From positions 5,711-69,710 of the forward strand of contig CAZEIM010000011.1 of assembly GCA_964512145.1 (NCBI GenBank): a stretch of 64,000 nt of DNA, given 5' to 3'. The stretch's first letter is position 1; each line of letters opens with the position of its first letter. The translations under genes were made by a program, and so were the position numbers. Positions 1 to 8,313 of this stretch are shown one piece after another. The notes under the pieces were generated by a model. It saw nothing but the letters and a program-made list of their open reading frames with translations, was not told the DNA's origin and searched no databases. Source of the stretch: CAYOHR01 sp964512145 (GTDB lineage: Bacteria; Bacteroidota; Bacteroidia; Flavobacteriales_G; JALEGO01).

Positions 1-1131
1 TATAATAATTAATTCATTAAATCTTTCACACAATTCGCCCGCTTTTGCATGTCTAAAAAATACAGGATCTCCAATATCTAATTTTTCAGACCCATTATAA
101 ATAAAAGGTGTTTGAACTTCCCCTGCGCCTTCATTATTTATTAGTTTTACCCCCTCAGGCATAAAAGGGGAGGGTAGCTTGTTTTTATCTGCACTTCCTG
201 AAGCCACATATCCTCCTCCTTGTGCTGTATATATCATATTTTTAGGCTTTCTAGTTATTTGTAATGCAAAAAATAATGCTGGAAAATATTTAAAGTTTGA
301 GTAACTATCAAATAAATGAGGTTGATATATTCCGCTTCCAACCGTAACTTCTGTAATTAAATTTTCTTTTTTTGTACTATGTAAGCTACCGGTTCCACCT
401 CCGTTTATGATTTGTAATTTTTGCCCAAAATATTTTTCAATTATTGAAACAAATTCACTCCGTTTTAGCGCTATCTGATTTTGAGAGATTTTTTTTAAAT
501 ATTTAATAAAGGTGTTTTTTAAATATTTCCCTTTTTCATGATCTGGAACTCCTGCAATTTGAGCTTCGTAACCCATTACTCCTTTTAAGCTTAAATTTGG
601 AAATTTTTTTAATAACTTTAAGAAGTTTATTAAGTCGATTTTTGAATGTATTGAAGATCTATACACACCAAAAAATAAAAAGGGAAAATTTGTACTAACA
701 TCAATATCTATACAAATTGGAACGTGAACATTTATTTCTTGAGCTATAGCATTTATAATAGAGGCATGTTCTTCTAAATCTACCATTAGCATAATTTTTT
801 TGCCCTCTTTTATCTTGTGCAAACACGTTTTTAATGCATCTATTTGAATATCGGGATAGGCTAATAAAATATCGTCAAATCCATGTTCGATTAAAAAAAT
901 TGTTTCAGCTAAGCTATAACTCATGATACCTTTAAAGCGCTCGTTATAGGACAAAATATGTTTAAGTATATTTACACAACGTATTGATTTAGAAGCTATT
1001 CTTATGTCTTTATCTCCTGAATTTGATAAAATTGCATCTAAATTAAGGTTTAAATTATCGATATCTACAATTGCTAAAGGCAGCTTTTCTTGTTTGATAA
1101 TATTTTTATAATATTGATATGATTGAATCAT
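1..1131 (-). CDS. PLP-dependent amino acid aldolase/deaminase, alanine-racemase-fold (D-threonine aldolase-like), 3' end missing
   Basis: The frame is open from the ATG at 1131 down to base 1, so 377 codons are present and the C-terminus lies outside the window. The N-terminal half looks like the alanine racemase N-terminal PLP barrel: a start of the type LAIVDIDNLNLNLD is followed by IASKSIR, whose Lys would hold PLP. A Gly-rich phosphate-binding stretch NGGGTGS lies mid-protein. Near the cut end is FRHAKAGELCERFNE, seen in the amino acid deaminase/aldolase group. Members act on D-threonine, D-serine or related amino acids in the cytoplasm; the substrate here cannot be told. The start overlaps the stop of the upstream amidohydrolase as ATGA, so the two genes are probably cotranscribed and translationally coupled. 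Confidence 0.75.
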   Translation of the reverse strand, partial: MIQSYQYYKNIIKQEKLPLAIVDIDNLNLNLDAILSNSGDKDIRIASKSIRCVNILKHILSYNERFKGIMSYSLAETIFLIEHGFDDILLAYPDIQIDALKTCLHKIKEGKKIMLMVDLEEHASIINAIAQEINVHVPICIDIDVSTNFPFLFFGVYRSSIHSKIDLINFLKLLKKFPNLSLKGVMGYEAQIAGVPDHEKGKYLKNTFIKYLKKISQNQIALKRSEFVSIIEKYFGQKLQIINGGGTGSLHSTKKENLITEVTVGSGIYQPHLFDSYSNFKYFPALFFALQITRKPKNMIYTAQGGGYVASGSADKNKLPSPFMPEGVKLINNEGAGEVQTPFIYNGSEKLDIGDPVFFRHAKAGELCERFNELIII

Positions 1132-2306
1132 AATATTTTCTCAACGGAGGTTACGTATTTTTCATTTTTATGATCTAAGTGAATAAGATTAATTCCCGGT
1201 TTTTTCCCGATTTCAAAACTACCTGCCCAATGTTCAATATTTAAAGCTTTAGCTCCATTTAATGTAGCCCAAGTTATTAATTGTGAAAGAGGAATCTCAG
1301 GAAAATGTATTTGTATTAACTTAATTTCATCTAATATTGATAATGTGTTGTTAGAAGCAAGACTATCAGTTCCAAGACAAATCATTGATTTTTTTTTGTA
1401 AAATAATGGTATATTGGGAAGTTTGTTTTCAATATACAAATTTGCTTTTGGGCAAAAGCACCAATATATATTTTTTTTATATTCAGATGTTTTTTCAACC
1501 TCTTTTTCTGAGGTGAAAGTATTATGTACCAATATTATTTTATTATTTTTTAAGTAACTAATATAACTTAATAACGAAGATTTTCCGGTCTCTTTCCATT
1601 TATTAGTATTAATATTGAACTCTTTAAGCATTTCAATGAGCTTTCCAGATTTATTTAAATACATTTTATTCTCTTCTTCACTTTCTTGGTTATGAATAGT
1701 TATGGGTTTGTTTAAAGTGTATTTAGATATATTTTCAATTAATTTTAGTGAGGTAGAGTAAGGAGCATGGGGAGTCAAACTAAACGTTAAACTGGGGAAT
1801 TTTAATGACTGTAATTCATAAAATTCTTTCCAATGATTAAATATATTTCTCGAATTCGTTTCATCAAATCCAAATACTTCTATAAAAGAATGATAAAATA
1901 TGTTGGAATTAGCTTTAACATTAAAACTAATATTGCTATTACAAATATCACCTACTGCCACAATACCATTATTATACATATTTGTATCCTCAATTTTACA
2001 TGATGATTCAATAATTTCACTGTCAAATTTTACTCTTTTAGCTTGTAATTCTTTAATAAAATTAGGTAACCCTTGGTTTGGGGTAATTATGTTTTTTAAA
2101 TAAGATAGTTCTAAATGGCAATGTGTATTAATAAATCCCGGACAAAGTATCCCCTTAAAATGTTGTACATTATTTAAGTCGGATAGAGTTTCTAAACTAG
2201 TTACATCTATTATTTCGCCTGTTTTATTAGCAATGATAACTCCATTTTTAATAGGAGCACTTGAAATTGGATAAACCCAGTCGGCTGAAAATTTTACCAC
2301 TGACAT
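1128..2306 (-). CDS. Amidohydrolase family protein (cytosine deaminase/SsnA/MtaD-like superfamily)
   Basis: This 392-residue metal-dependent hydrolase has the superfamily landmarks in order: GFINTHCHLELS with the metal-binding HxH at H62/H64, LTPHAPYS, the metal-ligand region ITIHNQESEEE, the CPKANLYI substrate-loop motif, and LGTDSLASNN with the catalytic Asp. These fit aminohydrolases that deaminate purine-like or s-triazine-like rings (SsnA, TrzN, MtaD, aminodeoxyfutalosine deaminase). The substrate is not determined. A role in the futalosine route to menaquinone is possible but no other gene of that pathway is visible. It is the first gene of a two-gene minus-strand unit with the D-threonine-aldolase-like gene, and diverges from rlmN. 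Confidence 0.75.
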   Translation of the reverse strand: MSVVKFSADWVYPISSAPIKNGVIIANKTGEIIDVTSLETLSDLNNVQHFKGILCPGFINTHCHLELSYLKNIITPNQGLPNFIKELQAKRVKFDSEIIESSCKIEDTNMYNNGIVAVGDICNSNISFNVKANSNIFYHSFIEVFGFDETNSRNIFNHWKEFYELQSLKFPSLTFSLTPHAPYSTSLKLIENISKYTLNKPITIHNQESEEENKMYLNKSGKLIEMLKEFNINTNKWKETGKSSLLSYISYLKNNKIILVHNTFTSEKEVEKTSEYKKNIYWCFCPKANLYIENKLPNIPLFYKKKSMICLGTDSLASNNTLSILDEIKLIQIHFPEIPLSQLITWATLNGAKALNIEHWAGSFEIGKKPGINLIHLDHKNEKYVTSVEKIL

Positions 2307-2333
2307 AAACTTTTTTTACAGCTATAATATCCT

Positions 2334-2341
2334 TAATTTTG
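2334..2341 (+). promoter_or_regulatory. Bacteroidota -7 promoter box of rlmN
   Basis: TAATTTTG matches the Bacteroidota -7 consensus TAnnTTTG and ends only 5 bases before the rlmN ATG. No clear -33 TTG lies at the expected distance. If used, the transcript would have almost no leader. Confidence 0.5.
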
Positions 2342-2346
2342 CAAAT

Positions 2347-3405
2347 ATGCACAATATATCATTGCGAGATATCAGAAGTTTAAATCAAGATGAGTTAAAA
2401 GATTTGTTGTTAGAATATCAGGAACCTCCATACAGAGCAAAGCAAATTTATGAGTGGCTTTGGCATAAATCTGCCAAAAATTTTGAGGAAATGACTAGCT
2501 TACCTAAAGAGTTAAGATATAAACTTCATGAAAATTTCAGAATTTATTCTCAGGAATTAGCGGATATTCAACAAAGCTCTGATAAGACCATCAAAGCAGC
2601 TCTTCGTTTGCATGATGGGAACTTAATCGAAAGCGTTTTAATACCCACAGAAGACAGGATTACGGCATGTGTATCATCTCAAGTAGGATGTAGCTTAAGT
2701 TGTGCATTTTGTGCTACGGGAAAATTATCTCGAAAAAGAAACTTGAGTCCCGGAGAAATATATGACCAAGTAGTTTGGGTAAAAAACTTGGCTGAAGAAA
2801 AGTTTTTACGCCCTCTTACCAATATAGTATTCATGGGTATGGGTGAACCTCTTTTAAATTATGCAAACGTAATGGAGGCCATTGAAAAAATTACTTCGCC
2901 TAATGGTTTAGGAATGTCGCCAAGCAGAATTACTTTATCAACCGCAGGAGTAGCAAAAATGATACGCAAATTGGCTGATGATCAAGTGAAATTTAATTTA
3001 GCGTTATCACTTCATGCTGCTGATGATGAAAAGAGAAATAAAATGATGGCCATTAACGAAACAAATAATTTATCGGCATTAAAAGAAGCACTACAATATT
3101 TTTACTTGAAAACAAAAAATAAAATTACATTGGAATATATCATTTTTAAAAATATTAATGATGATGTTTCAGATGCATTAAACCTAATAAAATTCGCATT
3201 GAATCTGCCTTGTAAAATAAATATTATCGAATATAATCCTATTGGTGACGGTATATTTAAACAAGCAGATGAAAAAAAAGTACAGGAATTCATTCAAGTG
3301 CTTAGAAAGAATAAATTAATAGTCAATATTCGAAAAAGCAGAGGGAAAGATATAGATGCGGCTTGTGGTCAACTTGCCAATAAAAACAATATTAAAGTAG
3401 CGTAA
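2347..3405 (+). CDS. rlmN: 23S rRNA (adenine(2503)-C(2))-methyltransferase RlmN (also tRNA A37)
   Basis: This cytoplasmic radical-SAM enzyme methylates C2 of A2503 in 23S rRNA and A37 of some tRNAs. The 4Fe-4S motif CxxxCxxC is at C115/C119/C122 (GCSLSCAFCATG). The two catalytic cysteines of the family are visible, one at C108 just before the cluster and the methyl-carrying one at C340 in DAACGQL. Further landmarks are MGMGEPLLN and LSLHAA. At 352 residues the length is usual for the family. The start is the ATG at 2347, directly behind a TAnnTTTG box. It is followed 84 bases later by lepA on the same strand. Confidence 0.95.
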   Translation: MHNISLRDIRSLNQDELKDLLLEYQEPPYRAKQIYEWLWHKSAKNFEEMTSLPKELRYKLHENFRIYSQELADIQQSSDKTIKAALRLHDGNLIESVLIPTEDRITACVSSQVGCSLSCAFCATGKLSRKRNLSPGEIYDQVVWVKNLAEEKFLRPLTNIVFMGMGEPLLNYANVMEAIEKITSPNGLGMSPSRITLSTAGVAKMIRKLADDQVKFNLALSLHAADDEKRNKMMAINETNNLSALKEALQYFYLKTKNKITLEYIIFKNINDDVSDALNLIKFALNLPCKINIIEYNPIGDGIFKQADEKKVQEFIQVLRKNKLIVNIRKSRGKDIDAACGQLANKNNIKVA

Positions 3406-3463
3406 TTCAAATTCTTCAAAATTTTATTTATACCCTTAAGTAACAAATTGTTTTAATATTCCC

Positions 3464-3471
3464 TACTTTTG
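3464..3471 (+). promoter_or_regulatory. Bacteroidota -7 promoter box of lepA
   Basis: TACTTTTG matches TAnnTTTG and lies 18 bases upstream of the lepA ATG at 3490. A TTG is present upstream at 3448-3450 but closer than the usual spacing. The TTG inside the box is also an in-frame extension of lepA and is more likely promoter than start codon. Confidence 0.5.
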
Positions 3472-3489
3472 TGGATACATTTAGTTTCT

Positions 3490-5277
3490 ATGAAAAACAT
3501 ACGTAATTTTTGTATTATAGCCCATATTGATCATGGAAAAAGCACATTAGCTGATCGATTACTACAGTTTACTAAAACTGTTTCAGATCGGGAATTGGTA
3601 GCACAAACCTTAGATGATATGGATTTAGAGCGAGAAAGAGGTATTACCATTAAAAGTCATGCTATACAGATGGATTATGAGCAAAATGGACAAAAATATA
3701 TTTTAAATTTAATTGATACTCCTGGGCATGTTGATTTTTCTTATGAAGTTTCCAGGTCTATCGCCTCTTGTGAAGGAGCTTTATTAATAGTAGATGCTGC
3801 TCAGGGAATTCAAGCACAAACCATTTCTAACTTATACTTAGCTATAGAACATAATTTAGAAATTATTCCCATTTTAAATAAAATGGACTTACCTAGCGCT
3901 ATGCCCGAGGAGGTAAAAGATCAAATTGTAGATTTAATTGGTTGTAAAAGAGAAGAAATAATCCCAGCTAGCGGTAAAACCGGAATGGGTATTCAAGAAA
4001 TATTGAATGCTATCGTAGAAAGAATTCCTTCTCCTAAAGGCGATCCAAATGCTCCTTTACAGGCGTTGATTTTCGATTCAGTATTTAACTCTTTCAGAGG
4101 TATTATTGCCTACTTTAAAATATTAAATGGCACGATTAAAAAAGGAGATAAAGTAAAATTTTTTAATAGTGGAAAACAATATAATGCTGATGAAATTGGC
4201 ACATTGAAGCTAGACTTAATGCCTAAAAATGAAATTTTAACCGGTGATGTGGGCTACATTATTTCAGGCATAAAACAAGCTAAAGAGGTGAAGGTAGGCG
4301 ATACCATTACCCATGTTTCAAACCCATGTTCAGAAGCCATAAAAGGTTTTGAAGATGTTAAACCTATGGTTTTTGCCGGGATTTACCCGGTAGATACCGA
4401 TGAGTATGAGGAGTTAAGAGAGGCTATGGAAAAATTACAGCTAAACGATGCCTCACTAACTTTTGAGCCAGAGTCATCTGCGGCCTTAGGTTTTGGCTTT
4501 AGATGTGGCTTTTTAGGGATGCTTCATATGGAAATTGTTCAAGAGAGATTGGAAAGAGAGTACAATATGACTGTTATTACCACGGTACCTAACGTTTCAT
4601 ACAAAGCATATTTAAATAGTGGAGAGCAAATTGTTATTAATAATCCATCGGACATGCCCGACCCTACAAAATTAAATTATATAGAAGAGCCTTATATTAA
4701 TGCACAAATTATTACAAAATCAGATTATGTAGGTGCTATTCTTACTTTATGTATGGATAAGCGAGGGATTCTTAAAAATCAAGTTTATTTAACGACTGAG
4801 CGGGTTGAGGTAACATTTGAGATGCCTTTAGCAGAAGTAGTATTCGATTTTTATGATCGATTAAAAACTATTTCAAAGGGCTATGCTTCATTTGATTACG
4901 CTCCAAGTGAATATAAACAGTCGAATTTAGTTAAAATGGATATATTACTAAATGGTGATCAGGTAGATGCTCTTTCTGCTTTAGTACATCGTGATCATGC
5001 CTATGATTTAGGTAAAAAAATGTGTGAAAAATTAAGGGAATTAATTCCCAGACAACAGTTTGATATCGCTATACAAGCTGCCTTGGGTTCAAAAATTATA
5101 TCTAGAGAAACCGTGAAAGCATTACGAAAAGATGTAACTGCTAAATGTTATGGTGGTGATATAAGTAGAAAGCGTAAGTTATTAGAGAAACAAAAGAAAG
5201 GAAAAAAGAGAATGCGCCAAATAGGAAATGTGGAGGTTCCTCAACAAGCATTTTTAGCTGTACTTAAGTTAGATTAA
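3490..5277 (+). CDS. lepA: Elongation factor 4 (back-translocating GTPase LepA)
   Basis: LepA is a ribosome-binding GTPase that remobilises stalled ribosomes and aids 30S biogenesis. The G1 motif AHIDHGKST starts at residue 11, G3 DTPGH is near 75 and G4 NKMD near 129. EF-G-like domains II to V follow, and the C-terminal LepA-specific domain is rich in Lys/Arg (RKRKLLEKQKKGKKRMRQ) as expected. The frame stays open 7 codons further upstream to a TTG at 3469, but that TTG is part of the promoter box. The ATG at 3490 gives MKNIRNFCIIAHIDHGKST and the usual length of 595 residues. The next gene follows after 19 bases. Confidence 0.96.
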   Translation: MKNIRNFCIIAHIDHGKSTLADRLLQFTKTVSDRELVAQTLDDMDLERERGITIKSHAIQMDYEQNGQKYILNLIDTPGHVDFSYEVSRSIASCEGALLIVDAAQGIQAQTISNLYLAIEHNLEIIPILNKMDLPSAMPEEVKDQIVDLIGCKREEIIPASGKTGMGIQEILNAIVERIPSPKGDPNAPLQALIFDSVFNSFRGIIAYFKILNGTIKKGDKVKFFNSGKQYNADEIGTLKLDLMPKNEILTGDVGYIISGIKQAKEVKVGDTITHVSNPCSEAIKGFEDVKPMVFAGIYPVDTDEYEELREAMEKLQLNDASLTFEPESSAALGFGFRCGFLGMLHMEIVQERLEREYNMTVITTVPNVSYKAYLNSGEQIVINNPSDMPDPTKLNYIEEPYINAQIITKSDYVGAILTLCMDKRGILKNQVYLTTERVEVTFEMPLAEVVFDFYDRLKTISKGYASFDYAPSEYKQSNLVKMDILLNGDQVDALSALVHRDHAYDLGKKMCEKLRELIPRQQFDIAIQAALGSKIISRETVKALRKDVTAKCYGGDISRKRKLLEKQKKGKKRMRQIGNVEVPQQAFLAVLKLD

Positions 5278-5296
5278 TAATCGCTATATTCGTATT

Positions 5297-5743
5297 ATGA
5301 AAAAAATGATTTGGTTTTTATTGGCTCTAATTCTCATAATAACAGTATATGTTTGGTTTTTTGTATACAACAAACAACATGTTGATGTTTACGCTTCAAA
5401 GCCTGATTACACTGTAAAATTGGATGATTTAACAAGAGAATTTACAGAAAATATAGCCTTGTCTCAGCAAAAATATGCAGATAAAATTGTCGAGTTTACA
5501 GGAACAGTTGACGAGGTATTAGGCGATGACTCCTTAAGTTCTATAATATTTAAACCTATGGATGATTACACCGTAACATGTGAGGTTTTATTTGCTTACA
5601 ATAAGCTTACAGAGGAATTAAAAAAGGGGGATGTTATAGAGGTTAAGGGATTATTCATAGGGTTTATGGAAGCTGATTCAGATTTTGAAATGCCTGGTGA
5701 TATTAAATTTAGAAAATGTAGTTTTATAAGAATTCATGAATAA
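5297..5743 (+). CDS. Membrane-anchored OB-fold (tRNA_anti-like) protein
   Basis: This 148-residue protein has one hydrophobic segment at about residues 5-22, then an exported domain. The stretch from about 60 to 145 (KIVEFTGTVDEV, then KKGDVIEVKGLFIGF and a final RKCSFI strand) has the pattern of OB_fold/tRNA_anti-like proteins that are common and uncharacterised in Bacteroidota. Ligand and role are unknown. The gene lies 19 bases after lepA and overlaps the next lipoprotein gene by 8 bases, so it may belong to the downstream haem-lipoprotein cluster. The sequence TATATTCG just before the start resembles a degenerate TAnnTTTG box. Confidence 0.6.
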   Translation: MKKMIWFLLALILIITVYVWFFVYNKQHVDVYASKPDYTVKLDDLTREFTENIALSQQKYADKIVEFTGTVDEVLGDDSLSSIIFKPMDDYTVTCEVLFAYNKLTEELKKGDVIEVKGLFIGFMEADSDFEMPGDIKFRKCSFIRIHE

Positions 5744-6434
5744 AAGTTTTTTTATAATATCCTTTGTATTTTGGATTGTTTTTAGCTCAATTACATCATG
5801 TAAACATGAGCCTATTTTACCAGATCCCCCAAATGATACAACCAAAACCAATAAGGAATGCTCAACGGATACGGTTTATTTTATAAATACTATTTTACCT
5901 TTATTAACGAGTAATTGCGCAACTAGTGGTTGTCACGATGCTATTTCAAGTCAAAAAGGCATTGATTTAAGCTCATATTCTGCAATTATTACAAGTAATA
6001 TTATCAAAATATCGGATCCTCAAAATAGTGATTTATATGAGGTAATTACCGAAACAGACCCGGCTAAAAGAATGCCCCCATCAGGCAGTTTAAGTAATAA
6101 TCAAATTGAATCGATATTAACTTGGATTGAGCAAGGAGCTAAAAACAACTATTGCGAGTCTGATTGTGATACCTTGAATGTTTCATTTTCTTCTGATGTA
6201 TTTCCAATTATTCAAAATAATTGCCAATCATGTCATAACAGCACATCTGCCTCCGGGAGTGTTTCTTTATCCAACTACTCCGAAATACAATCCAAAGCAT
6301 CGGATGGGTTTTTATTAGGAGTTATTGAGCATCAAACAGGGTATAAACCTATGCCGCCAACCGGTATTAAATTAAGCGATTGTGACATACAGATTATAAA
6401 AAATTGGATACAATCTGGAACTTTAAATAATTAG
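5736..6434 (+). CDS. Lipoprotein with two c-type haem-binding domains
   Basis: A lipoprotein signal peptide ends at C22 (FSSITSC). Two copies of a small cytochrome c-like domain follow. The first binds haem through a CX4CH motif (C61, C66, H67 in NCATSGCH), the second through a normal CXXCH (C163, C166, H167 in NCQSCH). Each has a later Met-Pro-Pro (M113 and M206) that is a good candidate for the distal haem ligand, and each ends in an amphipathic ILTWIEQGA or IIKNWIQSG helix. CX4CH domains of this kind occur in Bacteroidota and Planctomycetes cytochromes. It would be anchored in a membrane and transfer electrons. Genes for a YceI protein, a one-haem lipoprotein and a barrel follow closely. 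Confidence 0.75.
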   Translation: MNKSFFIISFVFWIVFSSITSCKHEPILPDPPNDTTKTNKECSTDTVYFINTILPLLTSNCATSGCHDAISSQKGIDLSSYSAIITSNIIKISDPQNSDLYEVITETDPAKRMPPSGSLSNNQIESILTWIEQGAKNNYCESDCDTLNVSFSSDVFPIIQNNCQSCHNSTSASGSVSLSNYSEIQSKASDGFLLGVIEHQTGYKPMPPTGIKLSDCDIQIIKNWIQSGTLNN

Positions 6435-6471
6435 GAATAACTTTTGTAATACAAAATTAAAAAAAATTACT

Positions 6472-7026
6472 ATGAAAATCACATTGTTTACGCTAGCATC
6501 TTGTATAATGATGACTCAACTTTTTGCACAACAAAAAATGTTTACTAAAACCGGTCAAATTTCTTTTTATTCGGATGCACCATTAGAAAAAATTGAAGCT
6601 CAAACCAAACAAGCTACATGTATTTTAAATACCGAAAACAAAGAATTAGCTTTTAAAGTATTGATTAAATCTTTTGAATTTAAAAAAGCATTGATGCAAG
6701 AGCATTTTAATGAAAATTATATGGAGTCGGATAAATTTCCAGAATCTACCTTTAAGGGAAATATAATACAGCCGAATATGCTAGATTTTAGTAAGGAAGG
6801 CACGCATGATGTTGTTGTAAGTGGAAAACTCACTATACATGGAGTTACTAAAGATATACAAGCTAAAGGAACCCTTTCTATAATTGAAGGAGCTTCTAAA
6901 ATTAAGTTATTATCTAATTTCTCTGTTTTGCTAAAGGATTATGATATTAAAAACGATAAACTTCAAAATATTTCTGAAAAAATTGATATTAAGATGGATG
7001 CTACATTAACTGAATTAAAAAAATAA
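6472..7026 (+). CDS. YceI family periplasmic protein
   Basis: The signal peptide covers about residues 1-19 (ends LFAQ). The mature part has YceI landmarks: an early beta strand TGQISFYSDAP, FNENYMESDKFPESTFKG in the middle, then VVSGKLTIHGVTKDI and a terminal LSNFSVLLKDYDI. YceI proteins are lipocalin-like barrels that bind polyisoprenoids or quinone-like lipids in the periplasm. Lying between two haem-lipoprotein genes, it could carry a quinone or other lipid for them, but that is inference. The start is ATG 6472, and the gap to the next gene is 2 bases. Confidence 0.8.
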   Translation: MKITLFTLASCIMMTQLFAQQKMFTKTGQISFYSDAPLEKIEAQTKQATCILNTENKELAFKVLIKSFEFKKALMQEHFNENYMESDKFPESTFKGNIIQPNMLDFSKEGTHDVVVSGKLTIHGVTKDIQAKGTLSIIEGASKIKLLSNFSVLLKDYDIKNDKLQNISEKIDIKMDATLTELKK

Positions 7027-7028
7027 CC

Positions 7029-7415
7029 ATGCGTTCACTTGTAAAAGGCATTTTAACATGCTTGCTAATTTCTACTTTTTTCTCATGTTATAAAGATAAT
7101 GAAGAAGAATTGTATCCCAACACATCGGCCTGTGATACTTCTTCGGTGACCTATAGCGCAAATATTCTTTCTATTATACAAAACAATTGTTATGCCTGTC
7201 ATAATAATGCCAACTCGGGGAGTATTGGTGCAGGAATAAGTTTTGAAGGACATGCAAATTTAAGTACTTATATTAATAATAATAAAACTCGATTTTTAGG
7301 TGCTGTAGAACATTCAAGCGGATATTCTAAAATGCCTAAAGGAGGAAATAAATTATCCGATTGCTCAATTACATTAATTAAAAAATGGATAAACGATGGT
7401 ATACAAAATAACTAA
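7029..7415 (+). CDS. Lipoprotein with one c-type haem-binding domain
   Basis: A lipobox FFSC gives lipidation at C20. One cytochrome-like domain of about 85 residues has CXXCH at C54, C57, H58 (NNCYACHN) and a candidate Met ligand M102 in SKMPKGG, ending in a LIKKWINDG helix. It is closely similar in layout to the second domain of the two-haem lipoprotein at 5736-6434 (both share a GxVEHxxGYxxMP pattern), so the two probably arose by duplication. It overlaps the following barrel gene by 20 bases, which indicates one operon. Confidence 0.72.
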   Translation: MRSLVKGILTCLLISTFFSCYKDNEEELYPNTSACDTSSVTYSANILSIIQNNCYACHNNANSGSIGAGISFEGHANLSTYINNNKTRFLGAVEHSSGYSKMPKGGNKLSDCSITLIKKWINDGIQNN

Positions 7416-8304
7416 TATTTTCTTTTTTCTACTTTTTGTTTGTTTAAATATATTTTCTCAGGATTTGTTAGATGAATTGGAAACTTTAGATTCTGCTGAA
7501 ACACATGATTATATTTCAGCAACGTTTAAAAGCACTAGAATTATTAATAGTCAAAGCATAGAGATGCCTGCAAAAAAAGAAATGCTATTTATTATCGCAC
7601 ACCGTTTTGGTAGCTTTGAAAACAAATTATATGATATTTTTGGTTTAGATCAAGCCACTATTCGAATGGGCTTAGAATATACACTACCTACGGATTTTAT
7701 TTGCCTTTCTGTAGGTAGAAGTACTTACCAAAAAACATACGATGCAGGGATTAAAATAAAAATGTTGCGACAACAAAAAGGGAGTAAAAACATTCCTATT
7801 TCTATGAGTTTTTATTCTGCTATGGCCGTTAGTTCCTTGCGTTGGCAAAATCCCGATCGAGTTAATTATTTTACTTCTCGGATGAGTTACGCTCATCAGC
7901 TTATGATTGCCCGAAAGTTTTCCGATAACTTCTCTCTTCAATTAACCCCAACTATTTTGCATAAAAATTTAGTAAAAACAAAAAATGAACACAATACGTT
8001 TTTTAGCGGAGGTATAGGAGGTCGCTATAAATTGAATAAACGAGTGGCTTTTACCTTTGAATATTTTTATTTTTTAACCCCATTAGAAAATATACCTACT
8101 GTAAACGGACAAACTCCTGTTAATACCTTTTCTTTGGGCTTTGATATAGAAACCGGAGGCCATGTTTTTTCATTACATTTCACAAATGCAAAGGCTATGT
8201 ACGATCCTGGAATTATTTCGGAAACTACTGAAAAATGGAATGACCTAGGGGTGCATTTTGGATTTAATGTAAACCGCACGTTTTCGTTTACTGGGGGGCA
8301 TTAA
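7396..8304 (+). CDS. DUF5777 family outer-membrane beta-barrel protein
   Basis: The signal peptide covers about residues 1-21 (hydrophobic, ending NIFSQ). The rest alternates polar and hydrophobic residues with many aromatic-ended strands and ends in an aromatic-rich strand, as in outer-membrane barrels. The stretch IIAHRFGSFENKLYDIFGLD and the following LSVGRSTYQKTYD match what I know of DUF5777 barrels, which in Bacteroidota often sit beside YceI and cytochrome lipoproteins. Function is unknown. Converging with the minus-strand P-ATPase gene, it ends 9 bases from it with no clear terminator hairpin between them. Confidence 0.65.
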   Translation: MVYKITNIFFFLLFVCLNIFSQDLLDELETLDSAETHDYISATFKSTRIINSQSIEMPAKKEMLFIIAHRFGSFENKLYDIFGLDQATIRMGLEYTLPTDFICLSVGRSTYQKTYDAGIKIKMLRQQKGSKNIPISMSFYSAMAVSSLRWQNPDRVNYFTSRMSYAHQLMIARKFSDNFSLQLTPTILHKNLVKTKNEHNTFFSGGIGGRYKLNKRVAFTFEYFYFLTPLENIPTVNGQTPVNTFSLGFDIETGGHVFSLHFTNAKAMYDPGIISETTEKWNDLGVHFGFNVNRTFSFTGGH

Positions 8305-8313
8305 TACTAATCC

